Positions 34,175 through 44,314 of a DNA stretch of 64,000 bases are shown piece by piece. How positions within the stretch are numbered: position 1 is the first letter of the stretch; each line of letters opens with the position of its first letter. A model generated the notes under the pieces. The model searched no databases. It had not been told where the DNA came from and saw only the letters and a list, made by a program, of their open reading frames with translations. Source of the stretch: Pseudomonas quercus (GTDB lineage: Bacteria; Pseudomonadota; Gammaproteobacteria; Pseudomonadales; Pseudomonadaceae); the NCBI RefSeq assembly GCF_012033695.1, contig NZ_JAAVJI010000002.1:372001-436000 (forward strand), written 5' to 3'. The translations under genes and the position numbers were made by a program.

Positions 34175-36532
34175 TTAGAACGTCTGCCCCAGCGAGAATT
34201 GGAAGATCTGGGTTTCGGCTTCGTCGGGCTTTTTCACTGGCATTGCCAGGCTGAAGCTCAACGGGCCAAGGGCGGTGATCCAAGTGACACCCAAGCCTAC
34301 AGACGACGCCATGTTGGAGAAGTCAATGGAACCGCAGTCTTTGGTGTTGACCGGGTATTGAGCGCTCTTGGTGGTGTACTGGCACTTGGAATCGAACACA
34401 TTGCCCACGTCCCAGAACAGCGAGGTACGCAAGGACTTCTGATCCTTCACGAACGGCATCGGGAAGAGCACTTCGGCACCACCGGTGATCATTACGTTAC
34501 CACCGAAGGCCAGGGAATCCTGGTCCGGGTCATTGATAGCCGCTGTGCTGCGTGGGCCCAGGGTGCTGTCCTTGAAGCCGCGCACGGAGTTGAAGCCACC
34601 GGCGTAGTAGTTCTCGTAGAACGGCAGGCCATCGGTTGAACCATAGCCGTCGCCATAACCCAGCTCGGTATGGAAGCGCAGCGTGTAGTTCTCAGTGACC
34701 GGCGTGAACAGCTGCCCACGGTAATCCACCTTGTAGAAGGACAGGTCGCTACCCGGCGTGGTGGTTTCCAGGGTCAGGCTCTGGGAATGGCCACGGGTTG
34801 GCAACGTGCCGCGGTTCAGGGTGGAGTCCGACCAGCCGACGGACGCCTTGAAGTTGGTGAAGCTATCGCCTTCACGCTCGATGAAGTCGTAGATCTCGCC
34901 AACAGTATAGGTGCCGGTGTTGATCTCATCCTTCTGCACGGTAAGGCCGAAGGTAAGGCGCGAGGTTTCGCTGATGGGGTAGCCGAAGTTCAGGCCGGCA
35001 CCCAGGCTATCCACGGCATAGCTGGCCACGTCGACGTCGAGGTCATCGTAGTCGGTTTTACGGTAGAAGGCGTTGTAGCCCAGGCTCACGCCGTCTGGCG
35101 TGTAGTAAGGGTCCACGAAGCTGAAGTTGTAGCGGCTCTGGTATTCGGAACGGGTAAGGCCGATGCTGACCTTGTTGCCTGAGCCCAGGAAGTTGCTCTG
35201 GCTGATCGAACCGCCCAGGATCAAGCCGGCGCTCTGGGCAAAGCCCACGCTGGCGGTGATCGAGCCGGAAGGTTGTTCTTCGACGGTGTAGTTCACGTCC
35301 ACCTGGTCATCAGTGCCAGGCACCGCCGGTGTTTCGACGTTCACTTCCTTGAAGTAGCCCAAACGCTCCAGGCGCGTCTTGGACTGGTCGATGAGGTAGG
35401 TGGACGCCCAGCCCCCTTCCATCTGGCGCATTTCACGGCGCAGCACTTCGTCATCGGTCTTGGTGTTGCCGCGGAAATTCACACGGTTCACATACGCGCG
35501 CTTGCCGGGGTCTACCGCGAACGTGATGTCTACGGTGTGATCGTCATCATGAGGCTGCGGCACGCCGTTGACGTTGGCAAAGGTATAGCCTTCGTTGCCC
35601 AAACGGCGAGTGATCAGTTCCGAGGTAGAGGTCATGACCTTGCGCGAGAACACCTGGCCCGGCTTGACCAGCAGCAGGTCCTTGATCTGGTCCTCGGGGA
35701 CCTTCAGGTCACCACTGAGCTTGACGTCACGCACCTTGTACTTTTCGCCTTCGTTCACGTTGACCGTGATGTAGACGTGTTTCTTGTCTGGCGTGATCGA
35801 CACCTGGGTGGACGCGATGTCCATGTTGATGTAGCCGCGGTCCAGGTAGTAGGAACGCAGCCGCTCAAGGTCACCCGACAGTTTTTCGCGCGCATACTTG
35901 TCGTCGTTCTTGAAGAACGACAGCCAGTTGGTGGTTTTCAGTTCGAAGAGGTCGACCAGGTCGTCTTCGGGGAACACGGTATTGCCCACCACGTTGATGT
36001 GCTGGATGGCCGCGACCGTGCCTTCGTTGATCTTGATCTTCAGGCCTACGCGGTTGCGTGGCTGGGTGACCACCTCGGTGTCTACCGTGGCCGAATAACG
36101 ACCCTGGGCCACGTACTGGCGCTGAAGCTCGTTACGCACGCCTTCAAGGGTGGCGCGCTGGAAGATTTCGCCTTCGGCCAGGCCGGACTGTTTCAAGCCC
36201 TTGAGCAGGTCTTCGGTCGAAATAGCCTTGTTGCCCTCGATCTCGATGCTGGCAACCGATGGCCGCTCCACCACGTTGATCACCAGGACGTTGCCATCAC
36301 GGCCCAGTTGAATGTCCTGGAAGAAGCCGGTCTTGAACAGCGCGCGTGTGGAATCCACCAGCTTGCTGTCGTCAGCCTGCTCGCCCACGTTCAGGGGCAA
36401 GGCGCCGAAGACGCTGCCAGCAGAGACGCGTTGCAGGCCATTGACTCGGATATCGGAGATGGTGAAGGACTCGGCGTGAACTTCGGTGACCATCAGTGCG
36501 GACAGCACCGCAGTAAGCAGCAGACGTTTCAT
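34175..36532 (-). CDS. bamA: Outer membrane assembly factor BamA
   Basis: A 785-residue Omp85 protein: signal peptide of about 20 residues ending VHA, five POTRA domains in the periplasm (roughly residues 22-420), then a 16-strand barrel. VRGF in NSVRGFKDSTLGPRS is the conserved L6 motif. The protein ends in an aromatic residue (FSLGQTF), as outer-membrane barrels do. ATG 36532 with AAAGGA upstream is preferred over the frame start at 36559. A hairpin separates it from rseP. Confidence 0.98.
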   Translation of the reverse strand: MKRLLLTAVLSALMVTEVHAESFTISDIRVNGLQRVSAGSVFGALPLNVGEQADDSKLVDSTRALFKTGFFQDIQLGRDGNVLVINVVERPSVASIEIEGNKAISTEDLLKGLKQSGLAEGEIFQRATLEGVRNELQRQYVAQGRYSATVDTEVVTQPRNRVGLKIKINEGTVAAIQHINVVGNTVFPEDDLVDLFELKTTNWLSFFKNDDKYAREKLSGDLERLRSYYLDRGYINMDIASTQVSITPDKKHVYITVNVNEGEKYKVRDVKLSGDLKVPEDQIKDLLLVKPGQVFSRKVMTSTSELITRRLGNEGYTFANVNGVPQPHDDDHTVDITFAVDPGKRAYVNRVNFRGNTKTDDEVLRREMRQMEGGWASTYLIDQSKTRLERLGYFKEVNVETPAVPGTDDQVDVNYTVEEQPSGSITASVGFAQSAGLILGGSISQSNFLGSGNKVSIGLTRSEYQSRYNFSFVDPYYTPDGVSLGYNAFYRKTDYDDLDVDVASYAVDSLGAGLNFGYPISETSRLTFGLTVQKDEINTGTYTVGEIYDFIEREGDSFTNFKASVGWSDSTLNRGTLPTRGHSQSLTLETTTPGSDLSFYKVDYRGQLFTPVTENYTLRFHTELGYGDGYGSTDGLPFYENYYAGGFNSVRGFKDSTLGPRSTAAINDPDQDSLAFGGNVMITGGAEVLFPMPFVKDQKSLRTSLFWDVGNVFDSKCQYTTKSAQYPVNTKDCGSIDFSNMASSVGLGVTWITALGPLSFSLAMPVKKPDEAETQIFQFSLGQTF

Positions 36533-36556
36533 GAAGTCCTTTCTTATTCCAACTGG

Positions 36557-36585
36557 CAATAAACAAACTGCCGCATAGGCGGCAG
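36557..36585 (-). terminator. Possible terminator between rseP and bamA
   Basis: CTGCCGC-CTAT-GCGGCAG (minus strand) is followed by a T-rich stretch TTTGTTTATT. Arms of seven bases are perfect. It lies between the rseP stop and bamA start, which suggests partial termination or attenuation within the envelope cluster. Confidence 0.55.
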
Positions 36586-36605
36586 GTTCGCAATTGTACG
36601 ACTCA

Positions 36606-37952
36606 TTACAACCGACCCAGATCGTTTATCAACGCGAGGAGCATGACGCCCACCACCAGGCTGATACCGATCTGAACCCCCCAGCCCTGTACCCGGTCTG
36701 AAACCGGGCGACCCCTGACCCATTCGATCAGGTAGAACAGCAGATGCCCCCCATCCAGGACAGGAATGGGCAGCAGATTGAGAACCCCCAGGCTGATACT
36801 CAGATAAGCCAGGAAGTTCAGGAAATCCCCAAGGCCCGACTGGGCCGAAGCGCCCGCCACTTTAGCAATGGTTATCGGTCCACTCAAGTTTTTTACCGAG
36901 AGCTCGCCAAAGAGCATTTTCTTCAGCGAATCAAGGGTCAGAACGCTCATCTCCCAGGTGCGGCGGGCGCCTTCGACAAAGCCGTCCAGCGGGCCGAACC
37001 GTACTTCACGCAGCATTTCCGGTGGCCAGGCCCCTGCTGCTACCCCCGCCCCCAGGTAGCCGGTAGCTGCTTCACCTTCCCCTTTGCTGGCCAGGTTCAC
37101 TGGCACGTCGAGCCCCTGCCCTTCCCGCTCGATGTGCAGCAGCACCTGCTTGCCAGGGCGCTGACGCACCGCATCTACCACCTGCTGCCAGTCCGCCAAT
37201 GCTACGTTGTCGAGGGAAACCAGCCGGTCCCCTGACTTCAGCCCTGCCGCATGGGCAGGCCCCGTTGGCTCGACTTCTGCCAATACGGGCGCCAGCACGG
37301 GCCGCCAGGGCCGAATGCCCAGTGAGCGCACAGGGTCTGGCTCGTCACTGCCCTTGAGCCACGCCACTAGGTTCAGGTCGTGAACACTGGTAGCGCCATC
37401 GCTGACCACACCTACTTGCAGCCGGCCTGTTTCGCCTAACCGCCGTACCAATTCCATGTTCACGCCGGACCACCCTGTTACAGGTTCGCCGTCGATGGAC
37501 GTTATTTCCTGGCCAGGCTGCAGGCCTGCGCTGGCTGCCAGGCTGCCGCTTTCAATGGCGCCGATCACAGGGCGTACCTGCTCGCTGCCCAGCATGGCAA
37601 TGAACCAGAAAAACACGATGGCCAGCAGGAAGTTGGCAATGGGGCCGGCTGCAACGATGGCGATACGCTGGTGAACCGGCTTACGGTTGAACGCTTCGTT
37701 CAACTGCTCGACCGGGACCTCGGCCTCACGCTCGTCCAGCATTTTCACGTAGCCGCCCAAGGGAATGGCCGCCACTACATATTCCGTGCCCTGCTTGTCC
37801 GACCAGCGCACCAGTGGCGTACCGAACCCCACTGAAAACCGCAGTACCTTCACCCCACAGCGGCGGGCGACCCAGAAGTGGCCGAATTCGTGAAAGGTCA
37901 CCAGCACACCCAACGCAACTAGGGTGCCGACCAGCATATAGAGCGCGCTCAT
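36606..37952 (-). CDS. rseP: Site-2 protease RseP
   Basis: A 448-residue inner-membrane zinc metalloprotease. HEFGH at residues 21-25 in the first transmembrane segment gives two zinc ligands; the third is in NLLPIPVLDGGHLLFY near the C terminus. Two PDZ domains lie between. RseP cuts anti-sigma factors such as MucA/RseA within the membrane, activating the extracytoplasmic stress sigma factor. ATG 37952 has GGAG upstream. It follows dxr by 58 bases. Confidence 0.97.
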   Translation of the reverse strand: MSALYMLVGTLVALGVLVTFHEFGHFWVARRCGVKVLRFSVGFGTPLVRWSDKQGTEYVVAAIPLGGYVKMLDEREAEVPVEQLNEAFNRKPVHQRIAIVAAGPIANFLLAIVFFWFIAMLGSEQVRPVIGAIESGSLAASAGLQPGQEITSIDGEPVTGWSGVNMELVRRLGETGRLQVGVVSDGATSVHDLNLVAWLKGSDEPDPVRSLGIRPWRPVLAPVLAEVEPTGPAHAAGLKSGDRLVSLDNVALADWQQVVDAVRQRPGKQVLLHIEREGQGLDVPVNLASKGEGEAATGYLGAGVAAGAWPPEMLREVRFGPLDGFVEGARRTWEMSVLTLDSLKKMLFGELSVKNLSGPITIAKVAGASAQSGLGDFLNFLAYLSISLGVLNLLPIPVLDGGHLLFYLIEWVRGRPVSDRVQGWGVQIGISLVVGVMLLALINDLGRL

Positions 37953-38010
37953 AGGTATCTCCGCAGCACCCGGGTGCCTTCATTCAACCCCGGGGCGCAC
38001 CAATCGGAAC

Positions 38011-39201
38011 TCATCGGCCCTGCCGAGTCAACCATTGCACGGCAGTACGGCGAGCAACGGTATCGGCTTCGAATACGGCATCCAGGTTTTCAAGGCTGCC
38101 GCCTGGCTCCTGGCTCAGAACAGCGTCAATGATACGCGCGATTTCGGTGTAGCGGATGCGGCGGTCAAGAAAGGCTGCAACCGCCACTTCGTTGGCAGCG
38201 TTCAACATAGCAGGTGCGCTTCCGCCTGCCTCCGCGGCCTGCCTGGCCAGGCGCAAGCACGGGAACCGGTGTTCGTCCGGGGCGTGGAAATCCAGACGCG
38301 CAATAGCGAAGAGGTCCAAGGGCGCCACCCCGGAGGCTATTCGCTCCGGCCAGGACAGTGCGTTGGCAATAGGCGTTCGCATGTCAGGGTTGCCCAACTG
38401 GGCGAGCACCGAACCGTCCACGTAATCCACCAGCGAATGGATCACGCTCTGGGGATGAATGACCACCTCGACCTGGGACGGGCGGGCGTCGAACAGCCAG
38501 CACGCCTCGATAAGCTCAAGCCCCTTGTTGGCCATGGTGGCCGAGTCCACCGAAATCTTGCGGCCCATTGACCAGTTAGGGTGCGCACAGGCCTGTTCGG
38601 GCGTCACCGTTTCCAGGTTTGCCAATGGTGTTTCACGGAACGGGCCACCTGAAGCGGTGAGTAAAATCCGGCGTACGCCTACCTGGGACAACCCTTGTGC
38701 ATAGTTGCCAGGCAGGCACTGGAAGATGGCATTGTGCTCGCTGTCGATGGGGAGCAATACCGCCTTGCTGTCCCGCACGGCCTGCATGAACAGCCCGCCG
38801 GACATCACCAGCGCCTCCTTGTTGGCCAGCAGCACCTTCTTGCCAGCCCGCACTGCCGCCAACGTGGGCTTGAGCCCAGCTGCACCCACGATCGCCGCCA
38901 TGACGGCATCGACCTCAGAAGCACTGGCTACATCGCTCAGCCCCTGCTCGCCATGCAGCACCTCTGTCGCCAGCCCTGCTTCACGCAACCGCTGGCTGAA
39001 CGAGGTGGCATCGGCCGCTGTAGCCACAACAACGCATTTAGGCCGATGCCGCTGGCACAGTGCAAACAGCTCGTCGAGCCGGGCGTGGCCTGAAAGGGCA
39101 AAGACTTCGTAACGCTCCGGATGCTGCGCGATGACGTCCAGCGTGCTTTGCCCAATCGAACCCGTGGCGCCTAGTACGGTAATACGTTGCAATGCCTTCA
39201 C
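38011..39201 (-). CDS. dxr: 1-deoxy-D-xylulose 5-phosphate reductoisomerase
   Basis: A 396-residue enzyme converting DXP to MEP in isoprenoid synthesis. The NADPH loop is [17 protein letters not shown] at the N terminus; [16 protein letters not shown] and [19 protein letters not shown] are catalytic and metal-binding segments. An open frame continues far upstream into cdsA, but the true start is best taken as GTG at 39201, which overlaps the cdsA stop as GTGA and yields [11 protein letters not shown]. The ATG-only view of this gene would misplace the start. Confidence 0.96.
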   Translation of the reverse strand: MKALQRITVLGATGSIGQSTLDVIAQHPERYEVFALSGHARLDELFALCQRHRPKCVVVATAADATSFSQRLREAGLATEVLHGEQGLSDVASASEVDAVMAAIVGAAGLKPTLAAVRAGKKVLLANKEALVMSGGLFMQAVRDSKAVLLPIDSEHNAIFQCLPGNYAQGLSQVGVRRILLTASGGPFRETPLANLETVTPEQACAHPNWSMGRKISVDSATMANKGLELIEACWLFDARPSQVEVVIHPQSVIHSLVDYVDGSVLAQLGNPDMRTPIANALSWPERIASGVAPLDLFAIARLDFHAPDEHRFPCLRLARQAAEAGGSAPAMLNAANEVAVAAFLDRRIRYTEIARIIDAVLSQEPGGSLENLDAVFEADTVARRTAVQWLTRQGR

Positions 39202-40019
39202 AGCAGACCCCAACCCGTTATCCACAGCAGTACTGCAAACACCGGAATCGCTGCCGTCAGGCTGTCGATACGGTCCAGCACACCCCCGTGGCCTGGTAGC
39301 AACTGGCTGCTGTCCTTGATGCCGGCCTGGCGCTTGAACATGCTCTCCGTCAGGTCCCCTACCACTGAAACCAGTACAACCACCGCTGCAATCACCAGTG
39401 CGACAAGCACCTGGCTGGCTGCCCAGCCACGTACCCAGCCGGTGACCAGCGTCACTAGCAATGCGATACCCAAGCCGCCATACAGCCCTGCCCAGCTCTT
39501 TCCAGGGCTGACAGCCGGTGCAAGCTTGCGCTTGCCAAAGGCACGGCCAGAGAAATAGGCGCCGATGTCGGCCACCCATACCAGCACCATCACCGCCACG
39601 ATCAGCAGGTTTCCCATGCCGGAAGCGGATTGCTTGAGCAGCAGCAACCCTTCCCAGGCCGGTAGCAGCACCAGCAGCCCGATCACGACCTTGGCGCCTT
39701 TTGTGGTCCAGTAGCGGGCAGACGCTGGGTACGTCATCACCAGCCAGGTGGACAGCCCCCACCAGATGACAGCCAGCCCCAACAGCCACGGTGCCAGGCC
39801 TGGCATGCTGTACAGCACGGCCAGCAGGATCGCTACCACGGCCGCGAAACCGACCCGTAGCCCCTGGGCTTCGAACCCGGCCAGGCGCGCCCACTCCCAG
39901 GCGCCCACTGTGACTACCGCACCAATGAACAGGGCAAAGGCCCCGCCATTGAGCAGAAAGAACCCGCAAAGGGCCAGGGGCAGTAACACCAGCGCGGTGA
40001 GTATGCGTTGTTTAAGCAT
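39198..40019 (-). CDS. cdsA: Phosphatidate cytidylyltransferase
   Basis: A 273-residue polytopic inner-membrane enzyme making CDP-diacylglycerol from phosphatidate and CTP. About eight hydrophobic segments are visible and the C-terminal signature [20 protein letters not shown] continues with a [13 protein letters not shown]. It starts inside the uppS stop (TGATG) and its own stop overlaps the dxr GTG, so uppS-cdsA-dxr are tightly coupled. Confidence 0.97.
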   Translation of the reverse strand: MLKQRILTALVLLPLALCGFFLLNGGAFALFIGAVVTVGAWEWARLAGFEAQGLRVGFAAVVAILLAVLYSMPGLAPWLLGLAVIWWGLSTWLVMTYPASARYWTTKGAKVVIGLLVLLPAWEGLLLLKQSASGMGNLLIVAVMVLVWVADIGAYFSGRAFGKRKLAPAVSPGKSWAGLYGGLGIALLVTLVTGWVRGWAASQVLVALVIAAVVVLVSVVGDLTESMFKRQAGIKDSSQLLPGHGGVLDRIDSLTAAIPVFAVLLWITGWGLL

Positions 40020-40783
40020 CAGGCACGGGCTCCAGCCTCGACCTGCTCGCTGGTTTTACCAAAGCGACGCTGCCGGGAGGCGAAATCGGCCAGCGCGCTG
40101 CGCATGGCCTCGTGTTTGAAGTCCGGCCAGAACAGGTCGGAGAAATACAGCTCGGCATAGGCCAGCTGCCACAACAAGAAGTTGCTGATACGGTGCTCTC
40201 CCCCGGTGCGGATACACAGGTCTGGCACGGGCAGTTCACCGGTAGACAGATTGCCCTGGAGCAACGCTGGCGTGATGTCTTCCGGCTTGAGCTTGCCGGC
40301 CTGAACCTGGTGCGCAAGCTGCTGTGCAGCCTGGGCAATATCCCACTGGCCACCATAGTTGGCAGCGATCTGCAGAACGAACCGCCCTGCCCCGGAGGTC
40401 ACCGCTTCGGCTTCGCGCATGGCCGCTTGCAGATCAGGATGAAAGCGGCTGCGGTCGCCAATGATGCGCAGGCTGATGTCGTTGTCGTTGAGCCGCCGCG
40501 CTTCGCGCCGAAGCATCGTGAAAAACAGCTCCATCAATGCACCGACTTCTTCGGCAGGCCGCTGCCAGTTTTCGCTGGAGAAGGCAAAGAGCGTCAGTAC
40601 CTCGACCTTGGCCTCGGCACAGACTTCGATCACTGCACGAACGGCGTCCACGCCAGCCTTATGGCCTGCCACACCAGGCAGCAGGCGCTTTTTGGCCCAG
40701 CGATTGTTGCCGTCCATGATGATTGCCACATGCCGAGGCACGGTGGCTGGCAGTGCCGGCTGTTTGGTCTTTTCCTTGCGCAC
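40019..40783 (-). CDS. uppS: Undecaprenyl diphosphate synthase
   Basis: A 254-residue cis-prenyltransferase supplying the C55 lipid carrier for peptidoglycan and O-antigen. Motifs: HVAIIMDGNNRWAKKR (catalytic Asp), LFAFSSENWQRP, and the C-terminal DLCIRTGGEHRISNFLLWQ with AYAELYFSDLFWPDF. The start is a GTG at 40783 with GAGGG upstream. frr ends 10 bases before it. Confidence 0.97.
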   Translation of the reverse strand: MRKEKTKQPALPATVPRHVAIIMDGNNRWAKKRLLPGVAGHKAGVDAVRAVIEVCAEAKVEVLTLFAFSSENWQRPAEEVGALMELFFTMLRREARRLNDNDISLRIIGDRSRFHPDLQAAMREAEAVTSGAGRFVLQIAANYGGQWDIAQAAQQLAHQVQAGKLKPEDITPALLQGNLSTGELPVPDLCIRTGGEHRISNFLLWQLAYAELYFSDLFWPDFKHEAMRSALADFASRQRRFGKTSEQVEAGARA

Positions 40784-40793
40784 AACGCTGCCC

Positions 40794-41351
40794 TCAAACG
40801 GCCATGAGGTCCTTTTCCTTTTCTTCCAGCTTCTTGTCTACCTCGGCCACGCACTTGTCCGTCAGCTTCTGGATGTCATCGGCAGCGCGACGCTCCTCGT
40901 CCTCGCTGATTTCCTTGTCTTTCACCAGCTTCTTCAGCTGAGCCAGGGCGTCACGGCGGACGTTGCGCACGGCCACGCGAGCATCTTCGGCTACGCCACG
41001 TGCCTGCTTGGTGTACCCCTTGCGGGTTTCCTCAGTGAGGGCGGGCATTGGCACACGGATGGTGGTCCCGGCACTGCTGGGGTTCAGGCCCAGGTCCGAG
41101 TTGAGAATAGCCTTTTCGATGGCTTTGCCCAGGTCTTTGTCGTGAGCAACGATCTTCAAGGTACGGGCATCTTCAACGGTAACCGATGCCACCTGGTTGA
41201 GCGGCATTTCGCTCCCCCAGGCTGGCACCTTCACGCTTTCCAGAATGCTAGGGTGCGCGCGGCCTGTACGGATACCGCCCAGGTTATGCGACAGGGAATT
41301 GATGGCGCCGTCCATACGGCCTTTGGTGTCTTTCTTGATATCGTCGATCAT
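40794..41351 (-). CDS. frr: Ribosome recycling factor
   Basis: A 185-residue RRF that, with EF-G, splits post-termination ribosomes. Features: [20 protein letters not shown] at the N terminus, [18 protein letters not shown] in the helical bundle, and a lysine-rich C terminus. The start ATG 41351 shares its A with the pyrH stop (TAATG). The open frame upstream to 41468 lies within pyrH. Confidence 0.98.
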   Translation of the reverse strand: MIDDIKKDTKGRMDGAINSLSHNLGGIRTGRAHPSILESVKVPAWGSEMPLNQVASVTVEDARTLKIVAHDKDLGKAIEKAILNSDLGLNPSSAGTTIRVPMPALTEETRKGYTKQARGVAEDARVAVRNVRRDALAQLKKLVKDKEISEDEERRAADDIQKLTDKCVAEVDKKLEEKEKDLMAV

Positions 41352-42091
41352 TACATGCCTTCCTCGATCAGGGTACCTTCGCCGCCACCGACTACGATGT
41401 TCAGCAGGGCGCCAGGCTTGTTCATGTTGAAGACCCGCAGCGGCATCTTGTGGTCGCGGCACAGGCAAATGGCAGTGAGGTCCATTACGCCCAGCTTGCG
41501 GTCCAGCACTTCGTCGTAGGTCAACCGCTCGAACTTCTCGGCATTGGGGTCTTTGAACGGGTCTGCAGTGTACACGCCGTCCACCTTGGTGGCCTTGAGC
41601 ACGATATCGGCGTCGATTTCGATACCGCGCAGGCAGGCTGCAGAGTCCGTAGTGAAGAACGGATTGCCAGTGCCGGCAGAGAAAATTACCACATCACCGC
41701 TGTTGAGGTGACGCATAGCCTTGCGGCGATCATAGTGATCGGTCACGCCGACCATGGAAATGGCTGACATGACCATGGCGGAAATGTTCGACCGCTCCAG
41801 CGCATCACGCATGGCCAGGCCGTTCATCACGGTCGCCAGCATGCCCATGTGGTCACCTGTAACGCGGTCCATGCCGGCTGCACTCAGTGCCGCGCCGCGG
41901 AACAGGTTGCCACCACCCAGCACCAGCCCCACCTGCACGCCGATGCCTACCAGTTGGCCCACTTCCAGCGCCATGCGATCAAGCACCTTGGGGTCGATAC
42001 CGAACTCTTCGGAGCCCATGAGGGCCTCGCCGCTTAGTTTGAGCAGAATGCGTTTATAGCGAGGTTGACGACCACTCACCTGCTGGGCCAT
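41351..42091 (-). CDS. pyrH: Uridylate kinase
   Basis: A 246-residue amino-acid-kinase-fold UMP kinase. Motifs: [43 protein letters not shown] and [23 protein letters not shown] 42091 has AGGAGAG at good spacing; the frame start at 42187 lies in the gap after tsf. Hexameric enzymes of this type are activated by GTP and inhibited by UTP. Confidence 0.98.
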   Translation of the reverse strand: MAQQVSGRQPRYKRILLKLSGEALMGSEEFGIDPKVLDRMALEVGQLVGIGVQVGLVLGGGNLFRGAALSAAGMDRVTGDHMGMLATVMNGLAMRDALERSNISAMVMSAISMVGVTDHYDRRKAMRHLNSGDVVIFSAGTGNPFFTTDSAACLRGIEIDADIVLKATKVDGVYTADPFKDPNAEKFERLTYDEVLDRKLGVMDLTAICLCRDHKMPLRVFNMNKPGALLNIVVGGGEGTLIEEGM

Positions 42092-42205
42092 TGCGTATCT
42101 CTCCTGCGGCGTTCTTGAATAGTTCAGGCCTTGGCCTGTGTTGCTTGCTGGGCGCTTCTGACGCCCGCCGCGCTGGCCAGAGGGCATGCGCGGGTCTTAC
42201 TTTGA

Positions 42206-42241
42206 CAAAGAGGCCGCGCGCGTAAGCGGGCAGCCTCTTTG
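42206..42241 (-). terminator. Terminator after tsf
   Basis: CAAAGAGGC and GCCTCTTTG form perfect nine-base arms around a GC-rich loop that can extend the stem. Minus-strand sequence after the stem is TCAAAGT, so the T-tract is contributed by the arm. It separates tsf from pyrH-frr, 20 bases after the tsf stop. Confidence 0.7.
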
Positions 42242-42261
42242 AGTGACAGATGTAGCCTGTC

Positions 42262-43128
42262 TTATTGCTTGCTGGCAGCAGCCACTTGTGCAGCAACTTC
42301 GTCAGCGAAGTTGTCCACAGGCTTCTCGATGCCTTCGCCAACCTTGAAGTAGGTGAAGGACACGATTTCTGCGCCGGCTTTCTGTGCCAAGGCACCTACG
42401 GTCAGCTCTGGGTTCTTGACGAACGCCTGCTCTACCAGGCTGGCTTCGGCCAGGAACTTCTTGATACGACCGGCCACCATGTTTTCAACGATGTTGGCTG
42501 GCTTGCCTTTGATTTTTTCTTCGTTGAGCGACAGGAAGACGCCCTTTTCACGCTCGATGGCTTCAGCGGACACTTCCGACGGCAGCAGGAACTCAGGGTT
42601 GCTGGCTGCAACGTGCATGGCGATGTCTTTCGCCAGTTCCACGTCACCACCTTTGAGCACAACGGCCACGCCGATCTTGTTGCCGTGCAGGTAGCTACCA
42701 ACCACGTCACCTTCAACACGCACCAGGCGGCGGATGTTGACGTTTTCGCCGGTTTTGCCAACCAGCTCGATACGCGCAGGCTCCATGGCTTCGATCAGAG
42801 GCTCAACAGTAGTGAGCTTGTCGGCGAAGGCCTTGTCGACGCCAGCGGCCACGAAGGCCTTGAAGTCGTCCTGCAGGGCCAGGAAGTCGGTCTGGGAGTT
42901 GACTTCAAGCAGCACGGCGGCCTTGCCGTCGTCTTTGATGGCGACCGCACCTTCGGCTGCCACGTTGCCTGCCTTCTTGGCAGCCTTGATGGCGCCGGAA
43001 GCACGCATATCGTCAATGGCTTTTTCGATGTCGCCGCCGGCCTTGGTGAGGGCCTTCTTGCAGTCCATCATGCCTTCGCCGGTACGCTCGCGCAGTTCTT
43101 TGACCAGCGCCGCAGTAATTTCTGCCAT
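42262..43128 (-). CDS. tsf: Elongation factor Ts
   Basis: A 288-residue nucleotide exchange factor for EF-Tu. N-terminal UBA-like domain MAEITAALVKELRERTGEG and MMDCKKALTKAGGDIEKAID; the core has LEVNSQTDFLA and a dimerisation region. ATG 43128 is chosen; the frame to 43203 is in the intergenic gap. rpsB-tsf is the universal order, here separated by 155 bases holding a strong hairpin. Confidence 0.98.
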   Translation of the reverse strand: MAEITAALVKELRERTGEGMMDCKKALTKAGGDIEKAIDDMRASGAIKAAKKAGNVAAEGAVAIKDDGKAAVLLEVNSQTDFLALQDDFKAFVAAGVDKAFADKLTTVEPLIEAMEPARIELVGKTGENVNIRRLVRVEGDVVGSYLHGNKIGVAVVLKGGDVELAKDIAMHVAASNPEFLLPSEVSAEAIEREKGVFLSLNEEKIKGKPANIVENMVAGRIKKFLAEASLVEQAFVKNPELTVGALAQKAGAEIVSFTYFKVGEGIEKPVDNFADEVAAQVAAASKQ

Positions 43129-43225
43129 TTCAAAAATCCTCTCGAACAGGTTTTCGGCCATACCACCCGCGCATCGGCGGGCATTGAAATTCGGACCCGA
43201 CATGCCGGCTTGGCCGGTGCGGGTG

Positions 43226-43254
43226 GCAAAAAGGGGGCCTAGCCCCCTTTTTGC
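43226..43254. terminator. Strong palindromic hairpin between rpsB and tsf
   Basis: GCAAAAAGGGGGC-CTA-GCCCCCTTTTTGC is a perfect 13-base-pair palindrome with a 3-base loop. It functions as an intrinsic terminator on either strand because each arm carries its own A/T run. Placed between rpsB and tsf, it should lower tsf expression relative to rpsB by partial termination. Confidence 0.88.
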
Positions 43255-43283
43255 TTACCATGCCATTTTCAGGCGCGGTAGAC

Positions 43284-44027
43284 TCAGCCTTCTGCGGCTT
43301 CGCTGGAAGCAGCTTCCTGGACGAATTCGCCAGTGCCGCCCGCAACGTGGTTGCGGCCACGGATGACGGCATCAGCCATCGAACCCATGTACAGCTGGAT
43401 GGCGCGAATGGCGTCATCGTTACCTGGGATCACGTAGTCCACGCCTTCTGGGCTGCTGTTGGTATCGACAACGCCGATGACCGGGATACCCAGCTTGTTG
43501 GCTTCGGTGATCGCGATGCGCTCGTGGTCAACGTCGATCACGAACAATGCGTCAGGCAGGCCGCCCATGTCCTTGATACCACCCAGGCTGCGATCCAGTT
43601 TTTCCAGGTCGCGGGTGCGCATCAGGGCTTCTTTCTTGGTCAACTTGGCGAAGGTACCGTCTTCGGCCTGTACTTCAAGATCACGCAGACGCTTGATGGA
43701 AGCGCGGATGGTCTTGAAGTTGGTCAGCATGCCGCCCAACCAGCGGTGATCCACATACGGCGAACCGCAACGTGCTGCTTCTTCGGCAACGATCTTGCCA
43801 GCGGAACGCTTGGTGCCGACGAACAGGATCTTGTTCTTGCCCTGGGCCAGTTTCTCGACGAAGCTCAGCGCTTCGTTGAACATCGGCAGGGTTTTTTCCA
43901 GGTTGATGATGTGGATCTTGTTGCGCGCGCCGAAGATGAACTTGTTCATCTTTGGGTTCCAGTAACGGGTCTGGTGACCGAAGTGCACACCGGCCTTCAG
44001 CATATCGCGCATGTTGACTTGGGACAT
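43284..44027 (-). CDS. rpsB: 30S ribosomal protein S2
   Basis: A 247-residue S2. Signature segments are [47 protein letters not shown] and [23 protein letters not shown] 44027 follows AAGGAA. The open frame extends to 44201 through the leader, but the residues there are not S2-like. It opens the long minus-strand block and is divergent from map. Confidence 0.98.
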   Translation of the reverse strand: MSQVNMRDMLKAGVHFGHQTRYWNPKMNKFIFGARNKIHIINLEKTLPMFNEALSFVEKLAQGKNKILFVGTKRSAGKIVAEEAARCGSPYVDHRWLGGMLTNFKTIRASIKRLRDLEVQAEDGTFAKLTKKEALMRTRDLEKLDRSLGGIKDMGGLPDALFVIDVDHERIAITEANKLGIPVIGVVDTNSSPEGVDYVIPGNDDAIRAIQLYMGSMADAVIRGRNHVAGGTGEFVQEAASSEAAEG

Positions 44028-44167
44028 GATAGTTCCTTGATAAGTCGGGTTAGGCCTCCACGTATCCCAATGATCCAACCCGCGGCCTTGCGGCCTGGGC
44101 ACCCAGGTCATCGTGTCGATACGTGTGTGGGTTAAGCCCTGCGGGCACCCCCGCAAAGCGGCGCACT
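44028..44167 (-). promoter_or_regulatory. rpsB leader, probable S2 autoregulatory element
   Basis: The 140 bases before rpsB on the minus strand contain GCGGG-GGTG-CCCGC, a second stem around CCCAGGCCGC/GCGGG, and the segment GGGATACGTGGAGGC followed by TAACCC shortly before the ribosome binding site. This resembles the conserved gamma-proteobacterial rpsB leader to which S2 binds to repress rpsB-tsf. A TATAAA -10-like box is at 44168-44173. Recognition is from memory of the motif; no covariance model was run. Confidence 0.55.
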
Positions 44168-44314
44168 TTATATCACACAATCGGGCAAAGAGAAACCGCA
44201 ACGCGGGTGCGTGATCGCAGCCCCTTCCCCGTGCACGGTTCCCACCCCCTGGCCTATGGTAGAATCACGGCCTTGCACATTGATACCGCACCAAAAGGTG
44301 CCCAGAGAGCCCGT

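Noticed and set aside
35273..36562. 429-codon plus-strand frame opposite bamA
   Set aside because: Histidine- and valine-rich antisense frame covering the POTRA region of bamA; no domain or start signal.
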